A DNA stretch of 64,000 bases from Aureimonas sp. Leaf324. Lineage in GTDB: Bacteria > Pseudomonadota > Alphaproteobacteria > Rhizobiales > Rhizobiaceae. Under the pieces are notes generated by a model. It had not been told where the DNA came from, did not search any database, and was given only the letters and a program-made list of their open reading frames with translations. The translations under genes were made by a program, and so were the position numbers. Positions 9,392-17,584 of this stretch are shown here, one piece after another (position 1 is the first letter of the stretch; every line of letters begins with the position of its first letter). Where the stretch lies: assembly GCF_001423245.1 (NCBI RefSeq), contig NZ_LMOH01000012.1, forward strand, positions 459,679 through 523,678, read 5' to 3'.

Positions 9392-10012
9392 TCAGCGGCT
9401 CAGCGCCTTGAGGCCGAGGCGGATCAGGGTCGTGGACGGCGCCTCCTCGCCCGCCTCCTTCACCGCGACGGCCACCGCGCCGGCCGCCTGCTCTCGCGAA
9501 TAGCCGAGATTGACCAACGCCGACACGGCGTCGGCGATCGGCGCCGGCGCCACGCCCTCACCGAGGTCGCGCTTGAGGCCGAAACTTTCGACCGCGGCCG
9601 CGCCGGAGAAGGCCGGCGCCTTGTCCTTCAACTCGGCGACGATGCGCGCGGCGACCTTCGGCCCGACACCCGGCGCGCGGGCGACCATGGTGCGGTCCTG
9701 CAGCGCGATCGCATTGGCGAGGTCCCCGGTCGACAGCGTGCCGACGACGGCGAGCGCCACCTTGGCACCCACGCCCTGCACGCTCTGGAGGAGGCGGAAC
9801 CAGTCGCGCTCGACGGCGGACGCGAAGCCGTAGAGGCGGATCATGTCCTCGCGCACATAGGTCTCGATGAAGAGCGAGGCCGCCTCGCCCGCGCCCGGCA
9901 GACCCGCCAGCGTGCGCGCGCCGCAAAAGGCGACGTAGCCGACGCCGTGAACGTCGAGCGTCACGCAGTCCTCCTCGACCGTATCAACGGTGCCTTTCAG
10001 CTTGCCGATCAA
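9392..10012 (-). CDS. ruvA: Holliday junction DNA helicase subunit RuvA
   Basis: Tetrameric junction-binding protein that loads RuvB. Residues [23 protein letters not shown] and [14 protein letters not shown] form the OB domain. The helix-hairpin-helix motifs are [16 protein letters not shown] and [16 protein letters not shown], and the C-terminal RuvB-binding domain ends [12 protein letters not shown] place the start at TTG 10012, because RuvA proteins normally begin M-I-G-K-L and GGAGAA sits six bases before it. A GTG at 10030 is possible but its SD is poorer. The TTG overlaps the stop of the upstream toxin gene (TTGA), implying translational coupling. Confidence 0.96.
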   Translation of the reverse strand: MIGKLKGTVDTVEEDCVTLDVHGVGYVAFCGARTLAGLPGAGEAASLFIETYVREDMIRLYGFASAVERDWFRLLQSVQGVGAKVALAVVGTLSTGDLANAIALQDRTMVARAPGVGPKVAARIVAELKDKAPAFSGAAAVESFGLKRDLGEGVAPAPIADAVSALVNLGYSREQAAGAVAVAVKEAGEEAPSTTLIRLGLKALSR

Positions 10013-10425
10013 GGATGCTTCTCCGGGCACAGGATGTCGAGGTCGGGGAAGTAGTCGCGATAGCGCGAGGCGTCGCGGGTGAGAAGGCGGTGGCCGGCGA
10101 CCATGGCATGGGCGCCGATCAGGAAGTCGGGAAGCGTCCGGTCGCGCCGCCCGCCGCGCGTCCGGTAGCGGCGATGGGCCTGACCGGCGGGGTAGGCGGC
10201 CTCAAATGGAAACGCCTCTCGTCTCGGGGAAAGCCAAGAGATCGACCGATAGAGAAGCGACTCCGTCATGGGCGAGAAGGCGAGTTCCGCCCAGACGATC
10301 GGGGAAAGTACGATAACGCCTTCGTCGGCCGCCCCTGTCAAAGCGTCCAGCGCACTCTCCCTCAGGGGGCCCGTCCCAAGGACGTCGATGAAGATATTCG
10401 AGTCAACGAGGGTCGAGGTCGTCAC
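10009..10425 (-). CDS. PIN-domain toxin (VapC family)
   Basis: Predicted Mg2+-dependent ribonuclease of a type II toxin-antitoxin pair. The 138-residue protein begins [11 protein letters not shown] (Asp8). It continues with the acidic residues Glu in WAELAFSP, Asp in [10 protein letters not shown] and Asp in [12 protein letters not shown], the four-acid PIN active site in the right order and spacing. The GTG start at 10425 has GAGGGG five bases upstream and overlaps the antitoxin by 23 bases. Its stop overlaps the ruvA start, so toxin and RuvA should be co-translated. A VapC-like protein with an AbrB-type partner is the best call; the RNA target is unknown. Confidence 0.88.
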   Translation of the reverse strand: MTTSTLVDSNIFIDVLGTGPLRESALDALTGAADEGVIVLSPIVWAELAFSPMTESLLYRSISWLSPRREAFPFEAAYPAGQAHRRYRTRGGRRDRTLPDFLIGAHAMVAGHRLLTRDASRYRDYFPDLDILCPEKHP

Positions 10426-10672
10426 GCGGTCCCCTCAGCCAGTCAATGAACTCCTTGCCGTCCATGCCATGCGTGTCGATCGTCCCACGCAGCGCATCGA
10501 GACGACGCCGGATCTCCTCACGCCGAAGCTTTGGATCGCTCGGCAGCTCCTCCCGCACGAGTTCGACGTGATCGCCCCGATCCACGAACTCGACCTCGCT
10601 TCCCGGCCCGATCCCGAGCTTGTCGCGGATCGGCTTCGGGATCGTCACCTGCCCCTTCTCGGTCACCCGCAT
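10403..10672 (-). CDS. AbrB/SpoVT-type antitoxin (VapB family)
   Basis: An 89-residue protein whose first 50 residues are a swapped-hairpin AbrB domain (MRVTEKGQVTIPKPIRDKLG, then GSEVEFVDRGDHVELV). A charged helical tail (RREEIRRRLDALRG) of the kind that wraps the PIN toxin follows. The ATG at 10672 has GGTGAGG seven bases upstream. A palindromic operator lies 17-37 bases before the start, consistent with autoregulation by the antitoxin or the toxin-antitoxin complex. It lies between ruvC and vapC/ruvA on the same strand. Confidence 0.9.
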   Translation of the reverse strand: MRVTEKGQVTIPKPIRDKLGIGPGSEVEFVDRGDHVELVREELPSDPKLRREEIRRRLDALRGTIDTHGMDGKEFIDWLRGPRDDLDPR

Positions 10673-10688
10673 GGTTCGGCCTCACCTA

Positions 10689-10709
10689 GTAATACCTGCC
10701 CGGTATTAC
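10689..10709 (-). promoter_or_regulatory. Palindromic operator of the antitoxin-toxin module
   Basis: Perfect inverted repeat GTAATACC / GGTATTAC (10689-10696, 10702-10709) around a five-base spacer, in an otherwise GC-rich region. It lies 17-37 bases upstream of the antitoxin start, in the 68-base ruvC-vapB gap. AbrB-type antitoxins bind such palindromes. If this is also the promoter, it is an internal promoter for ruvAB. Confidence 0.7.
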
Positions 10710-10740
10710 CTATCGAGCGAACGGGAACAAGTCAAGAACA

Positions 10741-11259
10741 TCAGAGGTTGGCGTAGGCCGCGCGTGCCTGCGCCGACTGTCGGTGATGGGTATGGCAGAT
10801 GGCGATGGCGAGGGCATCGGCCGCGTCGTCGGTGTCGAAGGTGGCTTTGGGCATCAGCACCTTCACCATCATATGGATCTGCGCCTTCTCGCCGTGCCCG
10901 ACCCCGATCACCGCCTTCTTCACCGCGTTCGGCGCATACTCGGCGACCGGCAGCCCGGCCAGCGAGGGCACCAGCATGGCGATGCCGCGCGCCTGACCGA
11001 GCTTCAGGGTCGCGACCGCGTCCTTGTTGACGAAGGTCTGCTCCACCGCCGCCTCGTCCGGTTCGAAGCCGCGCAGGACGTCGGTCAGCCCGTCGTGGAG
11101 CTGGCGCAAACGCGTCGCGAGGTCGAGCTTGTTGTCGGACGTGACGGTGCCGCTCGCCACGAAGCGCAGCGAATTGCCGACCGTCTCCACCACGCCCCAG
11201 CCCGTGCGCCGAAGGCCCGGGTCGATGCCGATGATGCGAATGGTGCGCTCCTGAAGCAT
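10741..11259 (-). CDS. ruvC: Crossover junction endodeoxyribonuclease RuvC
   Basis: Holliday junction resolvase acting with RuvAB. The 172-residue protein shows the catalytic acids: [15 protein letters not shown] (Asp12), [12 protein letters not shown] (Glu) and the C-terminal [15 protein letters not shown] (Asp pair). The length is standard. It is followed on the same strand by the antitoxin-toxin pair and then ruvA and ruvB, so the classical ruvCAB order is kept but interrupted. Confidence 0.97.
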   Translation of the reverse strand: MLQERTIRIIGIDPGLRRTGWGVVETVGNSLRFVASGTVTSDNKLDLATRLRQLHDGLTDVLRGFEPDEAAVEQTFVNKDAVATLKLGQARGIAMLVPSLAGLPVAEYAPNAVKKAVIGVGHGEKAQIHMMVKVLMPKATFDTDDAADALAIAICHTHHRQSAQARAAYANL

Positions 11260-11434
11260 GCTCGTTCCACTTCCGTTCTTCTAACGCATCGCTACGCCGG
11301 AGTGGTGAACAAAATCGAAACGAGACCGCGCGGGCGATCGGCCATATCGAACCGCGTCACCACCCCACGCAAATTGATATGGCAAAATCGTTTATCGTCG
11401 TATATAACTTGGGCGATCAAAGGGAGGGATGGAA

Positions 11435-11536
11435 ATGGACGAGATGAAGCCGATGACCGGCCTGATGAACGGCCTGCTTTTCAGCGCGGTCGTCTGGCTT
11501 GCGGCCATCGACATGGTTCTCTGGCGGACGATCTGA
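11435..11536 (+). CDS. Small membrane protein of 33 residues, unrecognised
   Basis: Short reading frame with a strong ribosome-binding site (AGGGAGG, about six bases before the ATG at 11435; an in-frame ATG at 11429 is too close to it). The product starts MDEMKPMTGLMNG and continues into one hydrophobic helix, LLFSAVVWLAAIDMVLW, ending RTI. The pattern is a short polar, Met-rich N-terminus, one membrane span and a tiny basic tail, typical of regulatory or subunit microproteins. It lies in an AT-rich pocket between the divergent ruvC and the serine hydrolase gene. I recognise no family and infer no function. Confidence 0.6.
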   Translation: MDEMKPMTGLMNGLLFSAVVWLAAIDMVLWRTI

Positions 11537-11687
11537 CGAAGTCCATCTGCGGCGCGATCGGGGTTTCGTCCTTGCACCCGGCGGTGAAGTCTCGCGGATT
11601 CGGGTCGTCTCCGGGCGTCTGAACTTCGGCCGCACGTTTCGGTGAATCGTCTGGAGCCGGTGCGTCCCCGCCCCCATTTCCCGGCGC

Positions 11688-12788
11688 ATGACCTCCCGCC
11701 ACGTCCTTCCGCGCCTCGTCGTCGCAGCAACCCTCTCGCCTCTCCTGATGCCCGCTGGCCCGGCATGGGCACAGCAGGGTGCTCCCGCAGTTCCCGGTGA
11801 CGCCCGAACACCGACGGCCGAGGCTCCCATCGCGCTGAACGGTTTCGGCGCGGCGATCGAGCGGGCACGTTCCTTTGCGCCGATCGAGACGCTGCAGATC
11901 GCGCAAGACGGCGAGACGCTGGTGGACGAAGGCTTTCGCGGCAATCGAACCGACCGGGCCGCAAACATCAAGTCGGCCTCGAAATCTGTGGTCTCGGCGC
12001 TCGTCGGCATCGCGATCGACAAGGGACTGATCCGGGGTCCCGGCCAGCCGATCGCGGACTTCCTTCGCGCGGACTTTCCCGAGAACCCCGATCCGCGCCT
12101 GACCCAAGTGACGATCGGTCATCTCCTGTCGATGCAGGCGGGGCTGGATCGCACGTCGGGGGGCAACTACGGCGCGTGGATTTCCTCGCGCAACTGGGTG
12201 CGCGATGCGCTCCGCCGCCCGTTCGTGACCGATCCCGGCGGATCGATGCTCTACTCCACGGGCTCGACGCACCTCCTCTCGGCGATCCTGACGAAGGCGA
12301 GCGGCCGGTCGACGCTGGCACTTGCGCGCGAGTGGCTGGGTCCGGCCGGGGTGCGCGTTACCGACTGGGAGCGCGACCCGCAGGGCATCTATCTCGGCGG
12401 CAACCAGATGGCGATGACGCCGCGTTCGCTGCTCGCGTTCGGCGAGCTCTACCGTCGCGGCGGCTTGGGCCCCGACGGCACGCGCATCCTCTCCGAAGAC
12501 TGGATCGCCCAGTCCTGGACGCCGCGCACCACCTCGCGCTTCCACGACGGGCGCTACGGCTACGGCTGGTTCATCGACACCTTCGCCGGCCACGAGGGGC
12601 GCTATGGCTGGGGCTATGGCGGGCAGATGATCTACATCATCCCCGATCTCGCCCTCACCGTCGCCATCACCTCGGCCGAGGACCAGCCCTCCGCCCGCTC
12701 CGGCTACGTGCAGGACCTGCACCGGCTGGTGTCGGAGACGATCATCCCGGCGGCCGAGGCGCGACGGGCGGGCGCGCAGAAGAGCTGA
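11688..12788 (+). CDS. Secreted serine hydrolase of the beta-lactamase (class C/esterase) family
   Basis: The 366-residue protein has a signal peptide (cleavage near PAWA-QQ). The nucleophile motif S-x-x-K is at Ser96-Ala-Ser-Lys99, and Tyr189-Ser-Thr takes the place of the Y-x-N motif. A C-terminal W-G-Y-G-G replaces the usual K-T-G or H-x-G. MLYSTGSTHLLSAIL and PQGIYLGGNQMAMTP are typical of '6-aminohexanoate hydrolase-like' or esterase members rather than true beta-lactamases. It is monocistronic and convergent with yebC. The substrate is unknown, and I would not predict antibiotic resistance. Confidence 0.85.
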   Translation: MTSRHVLPRLVVAATLSPLLMPAGPAWAQQGAPAVPGDARTPTAEAPIALNGFGAAIERARSFAPIETLQIAQDGETLVDEGFRGNRTDRAANIKSASKSVVSALVGIAIDKGLIRGPGQPIADFLRADFPENPDPRLTQVTIGHLLSMQAGLDRTSGGNYGAWISSRNWVRDALRRPFVTDPGGSMLYSTGSTHLLSAILTKASGRSTLALAREWLGPAGVRVTDWERDPQGIYLGGNQMAMTPRSLLAFGELYRRGGLGPDGTRILSEDWIAQSWTPRTTSRFHDGRYGYGWFIDTFAGHEGRYGWGYGGQMIYIIPDLALTVAITSAEDQPSARSGYVQDLHRLVSETIIPAAEARRAGAQKS

Positions 12789-12847
12789 CGCGGCCCGTCC
12801 GAGCCGGCATCTCGCGGTCGGCCGGCAGGCGCCCTGAGAAACGAAAG

Positions 12848-12874
12848 GGGCGCACGGATTGCCTCCGTGCGCCC
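12848..12874 (-). terminator. Intrinsic terminator after yebC
   Basis: An 11-bp perfect stem GGGCGCACGGA / TCCGTGCGCCC with a five-base loop. A T-rich run (CCTTTCGTTT) follows on the minus strand, downstream of the yebC stop at 12903. It also lies 59 bases past the plus-strand hydrolase gene. Confidence 0.75.
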
Positions 12875-12902
12875 ATCCCAATCCTGCGTTGCCTGACGCC
12901 GG

Positions 12903-13652
12903 TCAGGCGGCCGAGAGCTTGGCCATCGTCTCCTCGTCGACCTCGAAGTTGGCGTAGACGTTCTGCACGTCGTCGTCGTCCTCGAGGTTGGCGATGAGGC
13001 GGAGCACGCTCTGGGCCTTTTCCTCGTCGACCGGGGTCGTGGTCTGCGGGCGCCAGATGATCTTGACGCTCTCGGCCTCGCCGAGGCTCTTCTCCAGCGC
13101 GGCGGCGACATCGTTCATGTCGCCGAAGGCGGTGATGATGCGATGGCCGTCGTCATCAGACTGGACGTCGTCGGCCCCGGCCTCGATCGCGGCCTCCATC
13201 ACCTTGTCGGCGTCGCCCACTTTCGCGGAATAGACGATCTCGCCGACGCGATCCCAGAGGAACGACACCGAGTTGGTTTCGCCGAGCGCCCCGCCGGATT
13301 TCGTGAAGTAGGAGCGCACGTTGGACGCCGTGCGGTTGCGGTTGTCGGTGAGCGCCTCGACGATCACGGCGACGCCGCCGGGCCCGTAGCCCTCGTAGCG
13401 CACCTCGTCGTAGTTCTCGGTGTCGGCGCCCGAGCCCTTCGAGATCGCGCGGCTGATGTTGTCCTTGGGCATGGACTGCGCCTTGGCGTTGTTGATCGCC
13501 AAGCGCAGGCGCGGGTTCATGTCCGGGTCGGGCGTGCCGCTTTTCGCCGCGACCGTGATCTCGCGCGCGAGCTTGGAGAACATCTTGGAGCGCACGGCGT
13601 CCTGCCGGCCCTTGCGGTGCATGATGTTCTTGAATTGGGAATGACCGGCCAT
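12903..13652 (-). CDS. yebC: YebC/PmpR-family regulatory protein
   Basis: Cytoplasmic protein of the YebC family, known as DNA-binding regulators and, for some members, as factors relieving ribosome stalling. The 249-residue frame starts at 13652 with the diagnostic [58 protein letters not shown] and [19 protein letters not shown] follow, all family hallmarks. A longer in-frame extension to 13907 lacks them. In many Hyphomicrobiales yebC precedes ruvC; here other genes separate them. Confidence 0.97.
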   Translation of the reverse strand: MAGHSQFKNIMHRKGRQDAVRSKMFSKLAREITVAAKSGTPDPDMNPRLRLAINNAKAQSMPKDNISRAISKGSGADTENYDEVRYEGYGPGGVAVIVEALTDNRNRTASNVRSYFTKSGGALGETNSVSFLWDRVGEIVYSAKVGDADKVMEAAIEAGADDVQSDDDGHRIITAFGDMNDVAAALEKSLGEAESVKIIWRPQTTTPVDEEKAQSVLRLIANLEDDDDVQNVYANFEVDEETMAKLSAA

Positions 13653-13827
13653 CGCGGCACCTGTTCTCTTGTCTGACGGGATCGCTTTGCGGGATCGTAT
13701 AAATTCCATGCGGGCCCGCGTCCAGACGACGCGCCGCCCGGCAGATGACGCGAGTGTGACTTGGGCACCGGCCGCAACGGGCGCAGGCTCGCCATCCGAT
13801 CCCGCACGAACCCACGAGGTCCACGCG

Positions 13828-14640
13828 ATGCGACGGATGACCCTGACCCTTCTCATCGCCCTCGGTGGCGCGGCTCCCGTGCTGGCACAGGATGCGCCGG
13901 TCAGCACCTGCCTCGCGATCGCTGACCGCCTGCCGGGCGTCCGCTACGCCTCGCTCGACGCGCCCGAAGGCCCGGTGCGGCTGGCGCAGAACGGGCGGGA
14001 CGAGGTGACGATCACCTACGTCCACCATGCCACCTACCTGATCGAGAGCGCCGACGGCGTGCGCATCGCCACCGACTATTCCGGCTATCACGGCGGCGGC
14101 GAGCCGCCCGATGTGGTAACCATGAACAAGGCGCACTCCACCCACTACACCGACGTTCCCGATCCCGGCATCTCGACGGTGCTGCGTGGCTGGAACCCCG
14201 AGGGCGGGCCCGCGAAGCACGCGGTGACGGTCGGCGACGTCCTGATCCGCAACGTGCCGACCGACATCAACCGCTACGGCACGTTCGAGGCGGACGGGAA
14301 CTCGATCTTCATCGTCGAAGCGTCGGGCCTCTGCATCGGCCATCTCGGCCATCTCCACCACCAACTGACCGAGGACGACTACGCGGCGATCGGGCGGCTC
14401 GACGTCCTCATGGTGCCGGTGGACGGGTCCTGGACGATGAGCCAGGCGGGCATGGGCGAGATCGCCCAGCGGCTCCATTCCTCGGTGGTGCTGCCGATGC
14501 ATCGCTTCCGCACGCCGATCGAGCGCTTCCTCGCGCAGATCCCGGACTTCGCGGTAGAGCGCCGCGGGGAGGCGTCGATCACGCTCTCGGCCCGCAACCT
14601 GCCGCGCCAGCCGACGGTCGTGCTGCTCAGCGGGGTCTGA
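13828..14640 (+). CDS. Secreted metallo-beta-lactamase-fold protein with an altered metal site
   Basis: A 270-residue protein with a Sec signal ([20 protein letters not shown]). The body resembles UlaG-type metal-dependent hydrolases: [27 protein letters not shown], then a ligand loop, then [22 protein letters not shown] and [11 protein letters not shown]. The canonical H-x-H-x-D-H is replaced by H-S-T-H-Y-T-D (in [11 protein letters not shown]), so first-metal binding may differ. GHLGHLHH and LPMHRFRTP supply further histidines. RBS GAGG is about nine bases upstream. It is monocistronic, with no context that suggests a substrate. Confidence 0.8.
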   Translation: MRRMTLTLLIALGGAAPVLAQDAPVSTCLAIADRLPGVRYASLDAPEGPVRLAQNGRDEVTITYVHHATYLIESADGVRIATDYSGYHGGGEPPDVVTMNKAHSTHYTDVPDPGISTVLRGWNPEGGPAKHAVTVGDVLIRNVPTDINRYGTFEADGNSIFIVEASGLCIGHLGHLHHQLTEDDYAAIGRLDVLMVPVDGSWTMSQAGMGEIAQRLHSSVVLPMHRFRTPIERFLAQIPDFAVERRGEASITLSARNLPRQPTVVLLSGV

Positions 14641-14643
14641 AGC

Positions 14644-14871
14644 TCAGGTCCGGCGGCGGCGGTCGCCCGACGTCATGGTGCCCCCTCCCGCATTCTCCTC
14701 CTCAAGGATCGCGGCCTCGTCGTCGCGGTCGTCATCGTCGTCGTCGAGTTGCACCTGCGCGGGGTTGCGCAGCGCATGCCCGTGATGGCGCGCCGGCGGC
14801 TGCGGCATCGACGTGACGACGCCGATCAACGCCATGAGGACGCCGAGGAGATGAAGTCGGATGGTCCGCAC
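14644..14871 (-). CDS. Small acidic membrane-anchored protein, hypothetical
   Basis: A 75-residue frame with a GTG start at 14871, preceded by AGGGGG nine bases upstream. A hydrophobic N-terminal segment (LHLLGVLMALIGVVTSM) would act as anchor or signal. A His-containing stretch (PPARHHGHALRNP) is followed by a strongly acidic tail (six Asp in a row, then DDEAAILEEE) and RRRR near the end. It lies 70 bases after the YmdB gene on the same strand and ends four bases from the MBL gene. I recognise no family. The upstream extension in the same frame overlaps YmdB antisense-free sequence in another frame and is rejected. Confidence 0.45.
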   Translation of the reverse strand: MRTIRLHLLGVLMALIGVVTSMPQPPARHHGHALRNPAQVQLDDDDDDRDDEAAILEEENAGGGTMTSGDRRRRT

Positions 14872-14941
14872 ACGTTCAGGCCCCCTGCCGCACGCTTTGG
14901 ATGCCGGGACTTGATCGGTCGATTGCGGCGGTTCTCCGGTC

Positions 14942-15763
14942 TCACCAGAAATTCGGGACGGAGCCTTCCAGCCGGGGGCCGATGCGCACCGTGCCGACCT
15001 TCTCGGCCAGCCCCGTGCGGTCGGAAATCTCCACCGCCAGCCCGCAGATCGTCGCCGGACCCGATGCCGCTTCGAAACGGCCGCGCGGTACCTTGGTGAC
15101 GAAGCGGTTGATCGGCTCCTCCTTGTCCATGCCGAGCGAGGAGTCGTAGTCGCCGCACATGCCGGCGTCCGACTGGTAGGCGGTGCCGTGCGGCAGGATC
15201 TGATGATCGGCGGTCGGCACATGCGTGTGGGTGCCGACGACGACCGAAGCGCGCCCGTCGAGGAAGTGTCCGAAGCACTGCTTCTCGCTCGTCGCCTCGG
15301 CGTGGAAATCGAAGATCACGGCGTCGGCCTGCTCGCCGAGCGGGCACGCGGCGAGAATGTCCTCGGCGGCGCGGAACGGATCGTCGAGTTCGGGATGCAT
15401 GAAGACGCGGCCCATGACGTTGGCGACGAGCACCCGCGCGCCGTTCCGCGCCTCGACGAGGCAGGAGCCGCGGCCGGGCGTGCCCTTCGGGTAGTTGGCC
15501 GGGCGTAGGAACCGGTCGTGGCGCGAGGCGAAGGTGAGCGCCTCGCGCTGGTCGAAGACGTGATTGCCGGTCGTCACGACATCGGCGCCCGCCGCCACCG
15601 TCTCCTCGAAAATGTCCTCGGTGATGCCGAAGCCGCCGGCCGCGTTCTCGCCGTTGACGACGACGAAATCGAGCCGCCAGTCCGCGACGAGGCCCGGCAG
15701 CCGATCGCGCACCGCCACACGCCCGCTTCGCCCCACCATGTCGCCGAGGAACAGGAACCTCAT
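14942..15763 (-). CDS. YmdB-type metallophosphoesterase (TIGR00282 family)
   Basis: Dinuclear-metal phosphodiesterase of the YmdB family; characterised members hydrolyse 2',3'-cyclic nucleotides. The 273-residue protein shows the full set of ligand motifs: MRFLFLGDMVGRSGR (Asp), VVNGENAAGGFG (Asn/Glu), TTGNHVFDQRE (Asn-His), FDFHAEATSEK (His) and VVGTHTHVPTAD (His-x-His). The start at 15763 overlaps the stop of the upstream GST gene (ATGA), so the two are coupled. Confidence 0.93.
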   Translation of the reverse strand: MRFLFLGDMVGRSGRVAVRDRLPGLVADWRLDFVVVNGENAAGGFGITEDIFEETVAAGADVVTTGNHVFDQREALTFASRHDRFLRPANYPKGTPGRGSCLVEARNGARVLVANVMGRVFMHPELDDPFRAAEDILAACPLGEQADAVIFDFHAEATSEKQCFGHFLDGRASVVVGTHTHVPTADHQILPHGTAYQSDAGMCGDYDSSLGMDKEEPINRFVTKVPRGRFEAASGPATICGLAVEISDRTGLAEKVGTVRIGPRLEGSVPNFW

Positions 15764-16380
15764 GACGCCAGTGCTTCCTTGGCGGCCTTCAGCTTAGCGA
15801 GCGCCCTTGCCACCGCCGGTCGCTCGTCGACGCGGCGAACCCAGGCGGCGAGCGATGGAAACTTTTCATGCGCGTCGAGGTCCTTGAGGCCGCTTCGGGC
15901 CCACGAGACGTTCATCACGTCGGCCACCGAGAACTCGCCCGCGAGGTATTCGACCTCGCCGAGCCGCTTGTCGAGAACGCCGAGCAGCCGGTCGGACTCC
16001 TTCTCGAAGCGGCGGATGGCGAAGTCGCTGCGCTCGTCCGCATTCTTGAAATAGTGGATCTGGCCGATCATCGGCCCGGTACCTCCGGCTTGGAAGAACA
16101 TCCAGCCGAGCGCCTCAGCCCGCGCCGCGCCGGCGGGCGCGAGCAGTCGCCCGGTCTTCTCGGCGAGATGGAGGAGGATCGCGCCGGACTCGAAGACGCG
16201 CACGCCGTCGTCGGTCAGCGCGGGGATGCGACCGTTCGGGTTGATCGCAAGAAAGTCCGATTCCTTCTGTTTGCCGGTCGAGATGTCGATCAGGCGCAAC
16301 GCGTAGTCGAGCCCGAGTTCCTCCAGCATGATCACCGGCTTCTCGCCGTTCGGTGTGGTCCAAGTATAGAGCTCGATCAT
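15760..16380 (-). CDS. Glutathione S-transferase family protein
   Basis: A 206-residue cytosolic GST. The thioredoxin-like N-terminal domain reads MIELYTWTTPNGEKPVIMLEELGLDY, with the Nu-class-like T-x-P-N start. It continues NPNGRIPALTDDGVRVFESGAILLHLAEK, which includes the cis-Pro and the glutathione-binding E-S. An all-helical C-terminal domain follows (FSVADVMNVSWARSG, the N-capping S-x-A-D). The family uses glutathione in conjugation or disulfide reduction; the substrate is unknown. It overlaps the YmdB gene by four bases. Confidence 0.93.
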   Translation of the reverse strand: MIELYTWTTPNGEKPVIMLEELGLDYALRLIDISTGKQKESDFLAINPNGRIPALTDDGVRVFESGAILLHLAEKTGRLLAPAGAARAEALGWMFFQAGGTGPMIGQIHYFKNADERSDFAIRRFEKESDRLLGVLDKRLGEVEYLAGEFSVADVMNVSWARSGLKDLDAHEKFPSLAAWVRRVDERPAVARALAKLKAAKEALAS

Positions 16381-16470
16381 GGGGCGAATCTCCGACAGGC
16401 AAGTTTGAAACCACGTAGCGCGGGCAGGCTCGCGTTGCGAGGGTGAACGGCAGGCAGGACGACCGGACGA

Positions 16471-17016
16471 ATGAAGACGAGCATGAACACGGCGACCGCG
16501 CTCCTTGCGGTTTCGCTGCTGGCGGGATGCGCCTCGACGGGGACGACCTCGTCGTCCGTCGCCGATCTGTCGATCGATCGGGGCCGCGGCCTTGCGGCGG
16601 TCAACGCGTTCCGCGCCGAGAATGGCCTGAAGCCGCTGACGGTGGACGAGCGGCTGATGGCGGCGGCCGCCGCACAGAGCGAAGCGATGGCGCGGCGCGA
16701 CAAGATGGACCATGCGGTCGACGGCGCCCTGCCCGGCCGGGTCGAGCGGGTGGGCTACCGCTGGGGCACGACGGCCGAGAACATCGCCCGCGGCTACAAG
16801 GACTACGACGAGGCCATGGTGGGCTGGATCCATTCGCCCGACCACCGGAAGAACCTCCTCAACCCCAATGTTACGCAAATCGGCTTCGCGGGCGCGCAGA
16901 TGCCGGGAAACCCCCGCCCCTATTGGGCGCAGGTCCTCGCCAGCCCGTCGAAGTATCCGGCCAAGCCTAGCGCGGAGAAGCCGTTGCGCTGGGGACCCGA
17001 ACTCCGCTTTCCGTGA
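16471..17016 (+). CDS. CAP (SCP/PR1)-domain lipoprotein
   Basis: A 181-residue lipoprotein with lipobox L-L-A-G-C20, then a CAP domain: LAAVNAFRAENGLKPLTVDERLM near residue 45, GRVERVGYRWGTTAENIARGY near 95, and AMVGWIHSPDHRKNLLNPNVTQIGFAG near 120. Bacterial CAP proteins are extracytoplasmic with poorly known roles. Its last 50 bases overlap the 3' end of the convergent cyclo-ligase gene, an unusually deep coding overlap. Confidence 0.92.
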   Translation: MKTSMNTATALLAVSLLAGCASTGTTSSSVADLSIDRGRGLAAVNAFRAENGLKPLTVDERLMAAAAAQSEAMARRDKMDHAVDGALPGRVERVGYRWGTTAENIARGYKDYDEAMVGWIHSPDHRKNLLNPNVTQIGFAGAQMPGNPRPYWAQVLASPSKYPAKPSAEKPLRWGPELRFP

Positions 17017-17560
17017 GGATGCGGTCGAGGAAGCGGTCGTGCGGCTCGACTGGCACCTCGGCCACCTCCTGCGCGTCGAAGGCGAGGCCGATGGTGACGA
17101 GCCCCGGCTTGACTGCGAGAAGACGGGCGATCGCGCGGTCGTAGAAACCGCGCCCGTAGCCGATGCGCGCGCCGCGCCGGTCGAAGGCGAGAAGCGGCAC
17201 CAGAAGAACGTCGGGGTCGAGCACCCGCGCGGCCGCGCCCGGCGCGACGGTGCCGTGCCCCTGCGCGACCAGTTCGCCGTCGCGCAGCAGTTCGCGGAAC
17301 TCGAGGTCGCCGTTCACGATCGCGGGCGCGGCCAGCCGCAGCCGGCGGTCGGCGAGCGCCATCATCGCCGGGCGCGGGTCGATCTCGGAACCGATGGGAA
17401 GATAGGCGCCGACGGCGTCGACCGTCTCGAACAGGGTGTCGCGGGCGACGTGCTCGGCCAGCGCGAAGGCCGCCTCGATCCGTGCGGCCGGCGCCAGCGC
17501 CTCGCGCCGGGCGCGGGCCATGCGGCGAAGGTCGGCCTTGTCGGCTGCGATGTCGGACAT
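16967..17560 (-). CDS. 5-formyltetrahydrofolate cyclo-ligase
   Basis: ATP-dependent conversion of 5-formyl-THF to 5,10-methenyl-THF in one-carbon metabolism. The 197-residue protein from the ATG at 17560 has LRRMARARREALAP at the N-terminus. The family signature VPLLAFDRRGARIGYGRGFYDRAIAR is followed by TIGLAFDAQEVAEVPVEPHDRFLD. It is directly downstream of the 6S RNA on the same strand, the ssrS-ygfA arrangement known in many proteobacteria. The 3' end overlaps the convergent CAP lipoprotein gene. Confidence 0.95.
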   Translation of the reverse strand: MSDIAADKADLRRMARARREALAPAARIEAAFALAEHVARDTLFETVDAVGAYLPIGSEIDPRPAMMALADRRLRLAAPAIVNGDLEFRELLRDGELVAQGHGTVAPGAAARVLDPDVLLVPLLAFDRRGARIGYGRGFYDRAIARLLAVKPGLVTIGLAFDAQEVAEVPVEPHDRFLDRILTESGVRVPSATASPR

Positions 17561-17584
17561 GGCTTCCTCGGTGCGAAACGCGGG

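Noticed and set aside
11374-11387. FNR/FixK-like box TTGAT-N4-CAAAA upstream of the microprotein
   Set aside because: Only the left half-site matches; the right half has several mismatches to ATCAA.
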